A stretch of DNA of 64,000 nucleotides from JALOAT01 sp041685115 (GCA_041685115.1 JAWLGK010000003.1:62001-126000), one strand, 5' to 3'. Positions 51,077-59,688 are shown, counted from the stretch's first letter. Made by a program: numbers and translations. Notes: a model not told the origin generated them from the letters alone.

Positions 51077-52219
51077 ATGCGTAACACCAAACCCCGTTGG
51101 CTGAATGACGATCCCGAGGTGCTGGCCTGGCTGCACACGGTGCTGGATCGTCTGGAGCGGCAGCCCGCAGAAGAACGCAAGGAGCCCTTGCGTTTTACCG
51201 TGGATGAGAAGCTGTTCCCGGGCTTGTTCCACTTCGGCCCTGAAGCGGACGGGCGCTGGCAACTGATCGCGGGCCTGACGGAGTCATTGCCGCTCAAGAT
51301 CACCTTCAGGCGCAACCGTGATGACTTCGAACCGGAATACGTGGGTGCGCGGCTCGCATTGGAACCCTCGTGTGAAATAAAAATCCGTGAATGGCTGCTG
51401 CGCCCGCATGTCACGCCCGAGGCGCAGGCCTGGCGTGAGGCGGTGGACGCGGCCCCGGCCGCGTGGCCGGCAACGGCACGTGCGAGGTTGCGTGAACGGC
51501 GTCTGCACGTCGAAGGGCGCAGTCCGGAAGAGGTGGTCGCGGGCTTTGTCCAGCTCGGTAGTTTGGCCGGGCGCGGGCTCACGCTTCGTCAATTGAGCGC
51601 CAGTGCATTTTTCGGCGACTCGAAGTTTCTCGAACGGCACGGCGCCTCTCTGGTGGAGGCGCTGTATCCAAAGCTCCAGCCCGCGCAGCGGCCTCTGGTC
51701 GTGGATGTTTTTCTGCCGGCCCGCGTCGAGGCGGTGCTGTTCATCGAGAACCAGGACACCTATTTGCGTGCTGCGTCGCGCGAACTGCCGGGCACGCGCG
51801 GCTGTGCACTGGTGTATGCCGCGGGTTTCAAGGCGGGTGCTGCGCGCATTCGCGAGCCCGGCGGCGCGGCGCTGCATTACGCGGGCGCTGTGGACTGCAA
51901 ACCAAACTTCGAAGACTGGTGGTTCGGTCGTTGCGACAGGCCCCTGCCGGTGCATTTCTGGGGCGACCTGGATTTCGAAGGCATGGGCATCCTCAGGCAA
52001 CTGCACCGCCTGTTCGGCGCGCGTGCCTGGCAGCCCGGCTACGAGCCTTTGCTGCGCATGCTGCGGGAGGGCGGTGGTCATCTACTGGAGGCGGCCGACA
52101 AGCTGCAGCAGAAGGACCCGAAGCAGACCGGTTGCCCCTACGCCGACCAGACCCTGCTCCCCACGCTGCGCCGCCTGCAGTCCTGTGTGGATCAGGAGAC
52201 GTTTCGCTGGTGGGTGTGA
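51077..52219 (+). CDS. jetD: Wadjet defence nuclease subunit JetD (DUF3322/DUF2220)
   Basis: Topoisomerase VI-like (toprim) nuclease subunit that cleaves the trapped plasmid. 380 aa. The N-terminal DUF3322 part includes LPLKITFRRNRDDFEPEYVG; the C-terminal DUF2220 part has toprim-type acidic residues E224 in LFIENQDTY and D297/D299 in FWGDLDFEGMGIL. These are the residues expected for catalysis, so the nuclease is probably active. It starts 28 bp after jetC and completes the jetABCD operon. Confidence 0.9.
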   Translation: MRNTKPRWLNDDPEVLAWLHTVLDRLERQPAEERKEPLRFTVDEKLFPGLFHFGPEADGRWQLIAGLTESLPLKITFRRNRDDFEPEYVGARLALEPSCEIKIREWLLRPHVTPEAQAWREAVDAAPAAWPATARARLRERRLHVEGRSPEEVVAGFVQLGSLAGRGLTLRQLSASAFFGDSKFLERHGASLVEALYPKLQPAQRPLVVDVFLPARVEAVLFIENQDTYLRAASRELPGTRGCALVYAAGFKAGAARIREPGGAALHYAGAVDCKPNFEDWWFGRCDRPLPVHFWGDLDFEGMGILRQLHRLFGARAWQPGYEPLLRMLREGGGHLLEAADKLQQKDPKQTGCPYADQTLLPTLRRLQSCVDQETFRWWV

Positions 52220-52323
52220 AACGCATCGAGACAAACGTGTAGTCCGTCACACCCCGGCCCGGCGGAAGAGCGGGTCGCAAGTGATATAGTCGCTGCGCCA
52301 GGGATTTCATCAGGAGAAGAACG

Positions 52324-52896
52324 GTGTCCATTGCTGCCATTGTGTTTTTGGTCGTACTCCTGGTGTTTGCCATCTATGTGATCACCATCTACAACGGTTT
52401 GGTGCAACTGAAGCACGGGGTGGCCAAGGCGTGGTCGAACATCGACGTGCTGTTGAAGCAGCGCCACGACGAACTGCCCAAGCTGGTCGAGGTGTGCAAG
52501 CAGTACATGCAGTACGAACAGGACACCCTGGAGAAGGTCATGCGCGCGCGTTCCGCGGTGGCGAGCGCCCGCGAGCGCGGTGACGTCGGCGCCCTCGGTC
52601 ACGCAGAGACACAACTGCGCATGGGGCTCGGCAACCTGTTCGCGTTGGCCGAGGCCTATCCCGATCTGAAGGCCAACGACAGCTTCCAGCACCTGCAGTC
52701 GCGCATCAGCGGCCTGGAGAACGCCATCGCCGACCGGCGCGAGTTCTACAACGAAAGCGTCAATCTCAACAACGTGCGCATCGAACAGTTCCCGGACGTC
52801 ATCGTCGCACGCATGTTCGCCTTCGGTCCCAAGGCGCTGCTCCAGTTCAGCGAGGAAGAGAAGAAGGACGTGGACCTGGCGGCGCTGTTTCGCTAA
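52324..52896 (+). CDS. lemA: LemA family protein
   Basis: 190 aa membrane-tethered helical-bundle protein. One N-terminal helix (IVFLVVLLVFAIYVITIYNG) is followed by the family signature LVQLKHGVAKAWSNIDVLLK and LPKLVEVCKQYMQYEQDTLE, then ESVNLNNVRIEQFPD near the C-terminus. LemA proteins are often paired with TPM-domain or GIDE-domain membrane proteins; their biochemical role is unclear. The GTG at 52324 is preceded by AGGAGAAG. The next gene starts 3 bp after its stop. Confidence 0.93.
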   Translation: MSIAAIVFLVVLLVFAIYVITIYNGLVQLKHGVAKAWSNIDVLLKQRHDELPKLVEVCKQYMQYEQDTLEKVMRARSAVASARERGDVGALGHAETQLRMGLGNLFALAEAYPDLKANDSFQHLQSRISGLENAIADRREFYNESVNLNNVRIEQFPDVIVARMFAFGPKALLQFSEEEKKDVDLAALFR

Positions 52897-52899
52897 GCC

Positions 52900-53844
52900 A
52901 TGGCCGGTTTGGCGGCGGACGTCCTTGCCCTCGACGCCGGCGAATTCTGGCTGGCGTTGGCCGGGCTGGCCGTGCTTGCCGCGGCCACGCTGTATTTCGG
53001 CTTCCGCGCCCTGCACCGGGTGCGCACCATCGCCAACATCCCCACCTCGCGCATCCGCTCGGCCGCCCAGGGCTACGTGGAACTGGCCGGTGAGGCGGCA
53101 CTGCTGCCCGGTGATCCCATCATCGCCGTGCTCACCGGCACCCTCTGTACCTGGTTTCACTGTCGGGTCGAGGAACGTGTGACCACTCGCGACAGCCGCG
53201 GCCACACCACCACGAGTTGGCGCACGGTGCGCAGCGTGCGCAGCGATGGCCTGTTCCTGCTGCGCGACGACACGGGCGAATGTGTCATCGATCCGGACGG
53301 CGCCCATGTACTCCCTGCGGTAAAACAGCTGTGGTACGGCGACTCGTCGGCGTGGTTCGGCCCGCCGGCCCGCCGGGGCCTGTTCTCCTCGGGGCCGTTC
53401 CGTTTCACCGAGAGCCGCATTGAGGTGGGCGATCCCCTCTATGCCATCGGCGAATTCCGCACTACCGGCGCCGCCTACGAAAGCGGCGGGAGCGTGCGCG
53501 AGGAAGTGCGCGCCGTGCTCGCCCAGTGGAAGCGCGATCAGGCCAAGCTGCTGGAGCGCTTCGATAGCAATCGCGACGGGCAGATCGACATGCAGGAGTG
53601 GGAAGCGGCGCGCCGCGCCGCCGAGACGCATGTGTTCCAGTCGCGCGCCGCGCGCGCGGCCGAGCCCGGCGTCCACCTCATGGCGCGCCCGCCCCATGGC
53701 CAGCCTTACCTGCTCTCGGCGATCCCCGAAGAAAAACTGCTGAGGCGTTTCCGGCTGGAAGCGGCGGGCACGTTGTTGCTATTCGTGATTGCGGCAAGTG
53801 CGGCGGCATGGATGGCCGGCGTGCGATTCGGGGGCATCACATGA
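52900..53844 (+). CDS. GIDE-domain membrane protein with EF-hand-like loop
   Basis: 314 aa. Membrane helices lie at both ends (FWLALAGLAVLAAATLYFGF and GTLLLFVIAASAAAWMAGV). Between them lies a GIDE-type domain (often annotated E3 ubiquitin ligase-like, although no RING is visible), seen as IRSAAQGYVELAGEA, LCTWFHCRVEER and GDPLYAIGEFRTTGA. At about residue 225 an EF-hand-like Ca-binding loop reads DSNRDGQIDMQEW. The pairing with lemA is recurrent in bacteria. Its end overlaps the S8 protease start (ATGA), so protease production is tied to it. Confidence 0.8.
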   Translation: MAGLAADVLALDAGEFWLALAGLAVLAAATLYFGFRALHRVRTIANIPTSRIRSAAQGYVELAGEAALLPGDPIIAVLTGTLCTWFHCRVEERVTTRDSRGHTTTSWRTVRSVRSDGLFLLRDDTGECVIDPDGAHVLPAVKQLWYGDSSAWFGPPARRGLFSSGPFRFTESRIEVGDPLYAIGEFRTTGAAYESGGSVREEVRAVLAQWKRDQAKLLERFDSNRDGQIDMQEWEAARRAAETHVFQSRAARAAEPGVHLMARPPHGQPYLLSAIPEEKLLRRFRLEAAGTLLLFVIAASAAAWMAGVRFGGIT

Positions 53845-56132
53845 ACCGCCGGATGTGCTTGGCGCGCACTGTGGCGTTGTTCCTCGCACTCCTGTCCTTC
53901 GCAGGATTCGCCGCGGCGGCGGGTCCACGGTCCGGCGACTACGTGCCAGGCGAACTGCTGGTCAAGTTCAAACCGGGCACCCGTGCGGCGCAAAAGCCAT
54001 TCGCTACTGGCGTGCACATGCGCACACATGTCCGAACCTTCGAGCGCCTGGGCATCGAGCAATGGAAGCTGCCGGAAGGCGTGGACATGCAGGCGGTGAT
54101 GGACGAGCTGCGGACCTCGGGGGCGGTGGAATTCGTTGAGCCCAATTACCAGCGGCGTTTGCGCAACATCCGGGCGGTTGATTGTACGCAATGGGCGCTG
54201 AGCGACATGGGAGTTCCGGATGCCCCGGTGATAGAGCCGTCGATAATCGTGGCAGTCATCGACACGGGTGTGCAGATCGAGGAACCCCATCCGGAACTTG
54301 CGGGTGCGTTGATTAAGCTGGAAAGCGATCCCGAAGACCCTACGAAATTACCGCCGCAACAAGAGCCGATAAACTTGAGTGATTGGCATGGCACGGCAGT
54401 CGCTGCGGCCATCGCAGGCAATGGAGTTGGCGTTGCGAATGGCGTGAAGGTGCTGCCATTGCAATCCGACCTTCGGATATCGTCTTTGCTGACCCTGTAC
54501 GACAAGCTGGTAGCCATCAACGAGAACGACAATCTAGCCGACGATATCTACATTTTGAATGCGAGTTGGGGCGGTCCGCAGTTTTCGATGGCGGAGTCTT
54601 CCGGGATAGAGAAGTTGCGGGATGCGGGGATTCTGGTGGTCGCAGCGGCCGGCAACTCCGAAATGGACAATGATCTGGTTGCCGACTATCCCTCCAGCCT
54701 CCCGCTACCCAATGTGCTTTCCGTGGCTGCCAGCACCGAGACGGGAGGACTGGTGACATGGAGTCATTTCGGCGCGGCCAGCGTGGATCTGGCTGCACCG
54801 GGTGAGGCTATCAAGGTGGCGGTGCCCGTGGATCGTTATGCCTGTGTCGACGGTACGTCGTTCTCTGCACCACATGTAGCCGGCATCGCCGCGCTTGTCG
54901 CGAGCAAGATCAAAAGCGAAGGCAGGAATGTGACGTATCAGGAGCTTAAGGCGCGCATTCTCGCGGGCGCTACCGACATGGGTACTCGTGGATTCCTAGT
55001 CACAGACGGCCGGGCCAATACCCGCGCGGCCCTCGACGCTCTACCGCAGCCCGTGATCGTATACGCCGGGCACAGTGTGGCGGATCCGCAGGGGAACGGG
55101 AACAACGTGTTGGAACCCGGTGAGCTCGCGCAGTTGAATGTGACGGTGGAGAATCTTTGGGAGGCGGCAAGCGCTGTTTCTGTGCGACTCATCAGTGGGG
55201 ATTCTTTGTTCCTCGTCGAGGGGGCTACAGCCAATTTCGGCATTTCGTCGGGTGACCGAAAGACCGTGTCATTCTCCGTTCGGCTCTCGCCGAACGTGGT
55301 GGGGCATCGGCGCATTCCGCTTGCCCTCGAAATAGATGCGGGTGAGGCGTCAATGACCCGTTACTTCAACATGCAGGCGGGTACGCTTCAATACGGAAGT
55401 TGGTCATCAGCGTTCATCCAGCAAACTGCTCAGGATGACATGCACATCTGGACCTTCCATCTCCGCGACGCGCTGCCGAGCTTACAGTTCGATCTCGAAG
55501 CTGTGGCTGGTGACCTGGACTTGTATGTAAAGCGCGGCGGGGTGCCCCAGTTCGATTCCTTCAGCGGCGATGTGGCCGTTGGCACGTGGAGCAGTGCGAG
55601 CAGCCTTAGCCGAGAATCCATACAACTGCAAAATGCCGCCGCGGGCGTCTATCACGTGGCGGTGTTCAACTGGGACCCGCAATTCAAGAACCTCCGCTAC
55701 AGCTTGCGGGTAAGCGAAGCCGCACCCAGCGTAAGCAGCGGTGGTGGCGGAGGCGGTGGTGAAGGTGCGTGGCTCACGGCGCTTGCGTTTGTCGGTTGGT
55801 TCATGCGGCGCCTGGGGCGCGCGCGGTCACTGTGGTTCACCTTACCGTTTCTGCTCGCCGGTTGCGCCAGTGCTCAGGAGACACCTGTCGCGGCACCGGC
55901 CGCGAATCCTGCCGTGGAACTCCTGATTACCGTCGATGAGCAGGCGGATCCCAACACCGTGCAACGCCGCCTCGTACAGGAGGGCGCACAAGTCCTGCAA
56001 GTCTACGAGCATGCCCCCGTCATCCACATTGTCGCCCCTGCGGGTCTCGACCTGGAGGCGGCGCAGGCGCGCTTCGGCGAGATTACCGGGGTGGTCGCCG
56101 TGGAACCAAATATCAGGCGTCGCCTGTACTGA
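53841..56132 (+). CDS. S8 (subtilisin-like) serine protease with C-terminal anchor and lipoprotein-like extension
   Basis: 763 aa secreted protease. Signal peptide about 1-27; a propeptide-like domain follows (GELLVKFKPGTRAAQ ... GAVEFVEPNYQRRL). The S8 catalytic domain has D141 (VAVIDTGVQ), H183 (DWHGTAVAAAIAG), N272 (AAAGNS) and S342 (GTSFSAPHVAG). A beta-sandwich linker and a PPC-type domain (about 520-625, with DLDLYVKRGG) follow. At 634-657 comes a Gly run, a helix and an Arg-rich end (GGGGGGGEGAWLTALAFVGW), which resembles a GlyGly-CTERM sorting signal. Instead of stopping, the frame continues into a lipoprotein-like signal (FLLAGC, C675) and a second propeptide-like domain ending VVAVEPNIRRRLY. 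Confidence 0.9.
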   Translation: MNRRMCLARTVALFLALLSFAGFAAAAGPRSGDYVPGELLVKFKPGTRAAQKPFATGVHMRTHVRTFERLGIEQWKLPEGVDMQAVMDELRTSGAVEFVEPNYQRRLRNIRAVDCTQWALSDMGVPDAPVIEPSIIVAVIDTGVQIEEPHPELAGALIKLESDPEDPTKLPPQQEPINLSDWHGTAVAAAIAGNGVGVANGVKVLPLQSDLRISSLLTLYDKLVAINENDNLADDIYILNASWGGPQFSMAESSGIEKLRDAGILVVAAAGNSEMDNDLVADYPSSLPLPNVLSVAASTETGGLVTWSHFGAASVDLAAPGEAIKVAVPVDRYACVDGTSFSAPHVAGIAALVASKIKSEGRNVTYQELKARILAGATDMGTRGFLVTDGRANTRAALDALPQPVIVYAGHSVADPQGNGNNVLEPGELAQLNVTVENLWEAASAVSVRLISGDSLFLVEGATANFGISSGDRKTVSFSVRLSPNVVGHRRIPLALEIDAGEASMTRYFNMQAGTLQYGSWSSAFIQQTAQDDMHIWTFHLRDALPSLQFDLEAVAGDLDLYVKRGGVPQFDSFSGDVAVGTWSSASSLSRESIQLQNAAAGVYHVAVFNWDPQFKNLRYSLRVSEAAPSVSSGGGGGGGEGAWLTALAFVGWFMRRLGRARSLWFTLPFLLAGCASAQETPVAAPAANPAVELLITVDEQADPNTVQRRLVQEGAQVLQVYEHAPVIHIVAPAGLDLEAAQARFGEITGVVAVEPNIRRRLY
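55803..56132 (+). other. Possible internal in-frame gene: propeptide-like lipoprotein
   Basis: From the in-frame ATG at 55803 the protein reads MRRLGRARSLWFTLPFLLAG followed by Cys: a positively charged start, a hydrophobic core and a lipobox. About 88 residues follow, resembling the protease's own N-terminal propeptide. It could be separately translated from within the protease gene, or it may be a fused domain. No clear ribosome-binding site is seen, so independent expression is speculative. Confidence 0.35.
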
Positions 56133-56146
56133 CCTTGTGAGACGAG

Positions 56147-57483
56147 TCACGTAGCTTCGCAACGTGACCTACGGCGGGTTGGGGTTTTCGTAGGTCACGT
56201 TGGCGCGCAGCGCCTACGTGACATGCGCGGTTGGAAGATGTCACGTAGCTTCGCAACGTGACCTACGGCGGGTTGGTGTTTTCGTAGGTCACGTTGGCGC
56301 GCAGCGCCTACGTGACAATGCGCGGTTGGAAGATGTCACGTAGCTTCGCAACGTGACCTACGGCGGGTTGGGTTTTCGTAGGTCACGTTGGCGCGCAGCG
56401 CCTACGTGACATGGGCGGTTGGAAGATGTCACGTAGCTTCGCAACGTGACCTACGGCGGGTTGGTGTTTTCGTAGGTCACGTTGGCGCGCAGCGCCTACG
56501 TGACATGGGCGGTTGGAAGATGTCACGTAGCTTCGCAACGTGACCTACGGCGGGTTGGTGTTTTCGTAGGTCACGTTGGCGCGCAGCGCCTACGTGACAT
56601 GGGCGGTTGGAAGATGTCACGTAGCTTCGCAACGTGACCTACGGCGGGTTGAGGGTTTTCGTAGGTCACGTTGGCGCGCAGCGCCTACGTGACATGGGCG
56701 GTTGGAAGATGTCACGTAGCTTCGCAACGTGACCTACGGCGGGTTGGGGGTTTCGTAGGTCACGTTGGCGCGCAGCGCCTACGTGACGTGCGGGGTTGGA
56801 AGATGTCACGTAGCTTCGCAACGTGACCTACGGTGGGTTGGTGTTTTCGTAGGTCACGTTGGCGCGCAGCGCCTACGTGACATGCGCGGTTGGAAGATGT
56901 CACGTAGCTTCGCAACGTGACCTACGGCGGGTTGGGGGTTTCGTAGGTCACGTTGGCGCGCAGCGCCTACGTGACGTGCGCGGTTGGAAGGCGTCACGTA
57001 GCTTCGCAACGTGACCTACGGCGGGTCGGTTTCTGTGGGTCACGTTGGCGCGCAGCGCCTACGTGACATGCGCGGTTGGAAGATGTCACGTAGCTTCGCA
57101 ACGTGACCTACGGCGGGTTGGGGGGGCGTAGGTCATGTTGGCGCGCAGCGCCTACGTGACGTGCACGGTTGGAAGATGTCACGTAGCTTCGCAACGTGAC
57201 CTACGGCTGGCTGAGGTTCCTGTAGGTCATGTTGGCGCGCAGCGCCTACGTGACAATGCGCGGTTGGAAGGCGTCACGTAGCTTCGCAACGTGATCTACG
57301 GCGGGTTGGGGGGGGGGGCGTAGGGCACGTTGGCGCGCAGCGCCTACGTGACAATGCGCGGTTGGAAGATGTCACGTAGCTTCGCAACGTGACCTACGGC
57401 GGGTTGGGGGGGGCGTAGGTCACGTTGGCGCGCAGCGCCTACGTGACAAGCGGGGTTGGAAGATGTCACGTAGCTTCGCAACG
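56147..57483. repeat. Tandem array of 14 full and 1 partial double-hairpin units (about 94 bp)
   Basis: Units start TCACGTAGCTTCGCAACGTG at 56147, 56241, 56336, 56429, 56523, 56617, 56712, 56806, 56900, 56994, 57086, 57179, 57274, 57372 and 57466 (the last partial). Each unit has hairpin 1 GTCACGT-AGCTTCGCA-ACGTGAC, a G-rich linker (CGGCGGGTTGGNGTTTT) between CTACG and CGTAG, and hairpin 2 GTCACGT-TGGCGCGCAGCGCCT-ACGTGAC. A tail TGCGCGGTTGGAAGA follows. Spacing is 92-98 bp and arms are almost invariant; the linker varies. The array spans the whole gap between the protease and the convergent kinase gene. No open frame inside it is credible. Confidence 0.95.
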
Positions 57484-57487
57484 GCGC

Positions 57488-59077
57488 CTACGCCGTTTTC
57501 AGGTGCGCTTGGATGTATTCGATGGCATGACGCGGATCCCAGCCGGCGTCGAGGGTGAGGGTTTCCGCCAATTCAGCTCCTTGCGGCGGCTCCACGCGGG
57601 TGCGCTGGTGCGCAAGCACTGCCAGATCGGCCTCCGAAGCGTCGTTGCCTGCGGCATGGCGGGCGATGATGCGCTGCTGCAATACCTCGTCGGGTGCGGT
57701 GAGGAACAGCACCCGGAACGGCACGCCCCAGGCGTGCGCCAACTTGCGGAAGGTCTCGCGCCGCGCGCGCTCCAAAAAAGTGGCGTCCACCACCGCCGTG
57801 TAGCCGCCGTCGATGGCGTGTTTCGCCAACTCGGCGAGCCGTTCATAGGTGCGCGCGGTGGCGTCGGCGGTGTAGATGCCCGCGCCCACCAGCGAGCCGC
57901 TGTCCGCCTGCGCCGCCAGGCCGAATAGACGCTTGCGTTCCACGTCCGAGCGCAGGCGCACGGTGTTTTCAAGCCCCTCGACCAAAGCGGCGGCGAGCAC
58001 GCTCTTGCCGGTGCCGGACACGCCGCAGGTGAGCAGCAGGGCAGGGCGGCGTGGGACGAGGTATTGGCTGGCGAGCGCGAGGTAGGCGCCGAAACGTTCC
58101 GTGAGCGCCAGGCGTTCGGAGAGTGAAATGCCGTCCTGGCGGCGGCGAATGGCCGTGACCTTGGCGCGCACCATGGCGCGGTAGTGCTTGTAAAAATCCA
58201 GCAGCGGCAGGCCGGCGTAATCGCCGGTGCGTTCCAGATAGCCGTTCACGGCGCGGCGCGCCAGGGGCCATTGGCCGCGCGCCTCCAGGTCCATGGCCAG
58301 GAAGGCGAGTTCGCTCATCACGTCGATGTAGCGCAGCCCCGGATTGAACTCGATGCCGTCGAAGGCGAGCACCTGGCCGTCCACCTCGGCGAGGTTGCCA
58401 AGATGCAGATCGCCGTGGCACTCGCGCACGAAGCCTGCGCGCTTGCGCGCGGCCATGAGGGGGGCGAGCTCCGCGAAGCGCGCTTCGGCCCAAGCGGCGT
58501 GCGGGGCGAGCAGCGCACGATCTTCGGGGGCATCGAGGAGCGGCGGGATCTGGGCGAAGTTCTCCGCGATGGGGTGGAACACGGCCTCGGGATCGCCATA
58601 AGGCGCCTCCGGCGCCACGCGTGCCGCCAGGGCGTGCAGGTCGGCCGCGGCGCGCATGGCCTCATCGATGTGCCGCGCGGTGAGGCTGCCGGTGGCCAAC
58701 TGGTTGTCGAGTAGACCCGCGTCGTCGAAGCGGCGCATCTGCACCGCATATTCAATGGCCGGCCCGGCCGCACCCGGGCGGGGATCCTCTGCGCTGCCGC
58801 CGATGGCGATGACGCCCAGGTAAATGGCCGGCGCGGTGCGGCGGTTGAGGCGCAGCTCCTCTTCGCAGAAGTGCTGACGCCGCGCGAGGGTGGAATAGTC
58901 GAGAAAGCCCAGATCGAGGGCCTTCTTGAACTTGTAGGCATAGGCGCCCACCAGCAGGACCCACGAGACGTGGGTCTCGATCACGGCGACCGCATCGGCC
59001 GGGTGAGGCCATCGGCTGGGATCACGCAGGGCGTCGATCAGGCGTGCCTGGCGGGAGAGCGTGTCGTCAACAGGCAT
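57488..59077 (-). CDS. Aminoglycoside-phosphotransferase-like / AAA ATPase fusion protein
   Basis: 529 aa, two domains. The N-terminal half (about 1-330) has an APH-like kinase fold: GAYAYKFKKALDLGFLDYST near the start, then FVRECHGDLHLGNLAEVDGQ and LAFDGIEFNPGLRYIDVMSE, which supply the HGDLHxxN catalytic loop and the metal-binding D. The C-terminal part is a P-loop kinase/ATPase of the zeta-toxin-like or gluconate-kinase-like type (TCGVSGTGKSVLAAALVEGL). This fusion is widespread and its substrate is unknown. The TAG stop at 57488-57490 lies at the truncated end of the repeat array. Confidence 0.85.
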   Translation of the reverse strand: MPVDDTLSRQARLIDALRDPSRWPHPADAVAVIETHVSWVLLVGAYAYKFKKALDLGFLDYSTLARRQHFCEEELRLNRRTAPAIYLGVIAIGGSAEDPRPGAAGPAIEYAVQMRRFDDAGLLDNQLATGSLTARHIDEAMRAAADLHALAARVAPEAPYGDPEAVFHPIAENFAQIPPLLDAPEDRALLAPHAAWAEARFAELAPLMAARKRAGFVRECHGDLHLGNLAEVDGQVLAFDGIEFNPGLRYIDVMSELAFLAMDLEARGQWPLARRAVNGYLERTGDYAGLPLLDFYKHYRAMVRAKVTAIRRRQDGISLSERLALTERFGAYLALASQYLVPRRPALLLTCGVSGTGKSVLAAALVEGLENTVRLRSDVERKRLFGLAAQADSGSLVGAGIYTADATARTYERLAELAKHAIDGGYTAVVDATFLERARRETFRKLAHAWGVPFRVLFLTAPDEVLQQRIIARHAAGNDASEADLAVLAHQRTRVEPPQGAELAETLTLDAGWDPRHAIEYIQAHLKTA

Positions 59078-59173
59078 GAAAACTAAAGTCCGGCGGTAGG
59101 AAATCCGAAAATATAAGAAACCCACGCAGTATAATGCGCAAACACCCACCGGATACCAGCCGGCAGAGGCCCT

Positions 59174-59680
59174 GTGGAGCTCTACTCCGTCGACAAACTG
59201 ATCGCCGAGACGCGCCGACTGGCGGTGGCCTACCGTGAGGCCACGGGCCAGCCGCTCGCGGTGAGCGGCGAGATCGCGCGCTACGACGCGGCGCGCCTGC
59301 TCGACCTGGAGCTGCCCGAGCGCCCGCAGGGCGGCTGGGACGCGGTGGGGCGCAGCGGCCCGCGTGCCGGCGTACGCTACCAGATCAAGGCCCGCGCCAT
59401 CTTCGATGAGAGCAAGGCCGGGCAGCGCATGGGTCAGCTGAAGCAGGACCAGCCTTGGGATGCGGTGCTGCTGGTGCTGATGGATGCGCAGTTCATGCCC
59501 TATGAGATCCACGAGGCCGATCGCGAGACCGTGCTCGCCGCGCTCGATGACGCCGGCGACAGCAAGCGCAGCAAACGCGGCGCCATGACCATCGCCCGCT
59601 TCAAGAACATCGCCCGCCTGGTGTGGACCCGCGAGGACGGTCTCATCGACGACGAGATCTGGGACAACCGGACCTCCTGA
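59174..59680 (+). CDS. Hypothetical protein (DUF6998-like)
   Basis: 168 aa, soluble. The N-terminal helix LYSVDKLIAETRRLAVAYRE is followed by GEIARYDAARLLDLEL, GVRYQIKARAIFDESKAGQR and DAVLLVLMDAQFMPYEIHEA. The G-x-R-Y-Q-I-K-A-R strand within an alpha/beta layout suggests a degenerate restriction-endonuclease-like fold, as proposed for DUF6998-type proteins; I infer this from pattern only. The GTG at 59174 is preceded by GCAGAGGC. The helicase gene starts 8 bp after its stop, so the two are likely cotranscribed. Confidence 0.6.
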   Translation: MELYSVDKLIAETRRLAVAYREATGQPLAVSGEIARYDAARLLDLELPERPQGGWDAVGRSGPRAGVRYQIKARAIFDESKAGQRMGQLKQDQPWDAVLLVLMDAQFMPYEIHEADRETVLAALDDAGDSKRSKRGAMTIARFKNIARLVWTREDGLIDDEIWDNRTS

Positions 59681-59688
59681 ACATCGCC

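Noticed and set aside
44979..56132. A genomic island carried by an integrase or flanked by att sites
   Set aside because: No integrase, transposase, tRNA gene or direct flanking repeats could be found around the Wadjet block within this window.
56147..57483. CRISPR array
   Set aside because: Units are contiguous and fully homologous, with no unique spacers, and there are no cas genes. The period is far longer than a CRISPR repeat-spacer unit, and the units are internally palindromic twice.
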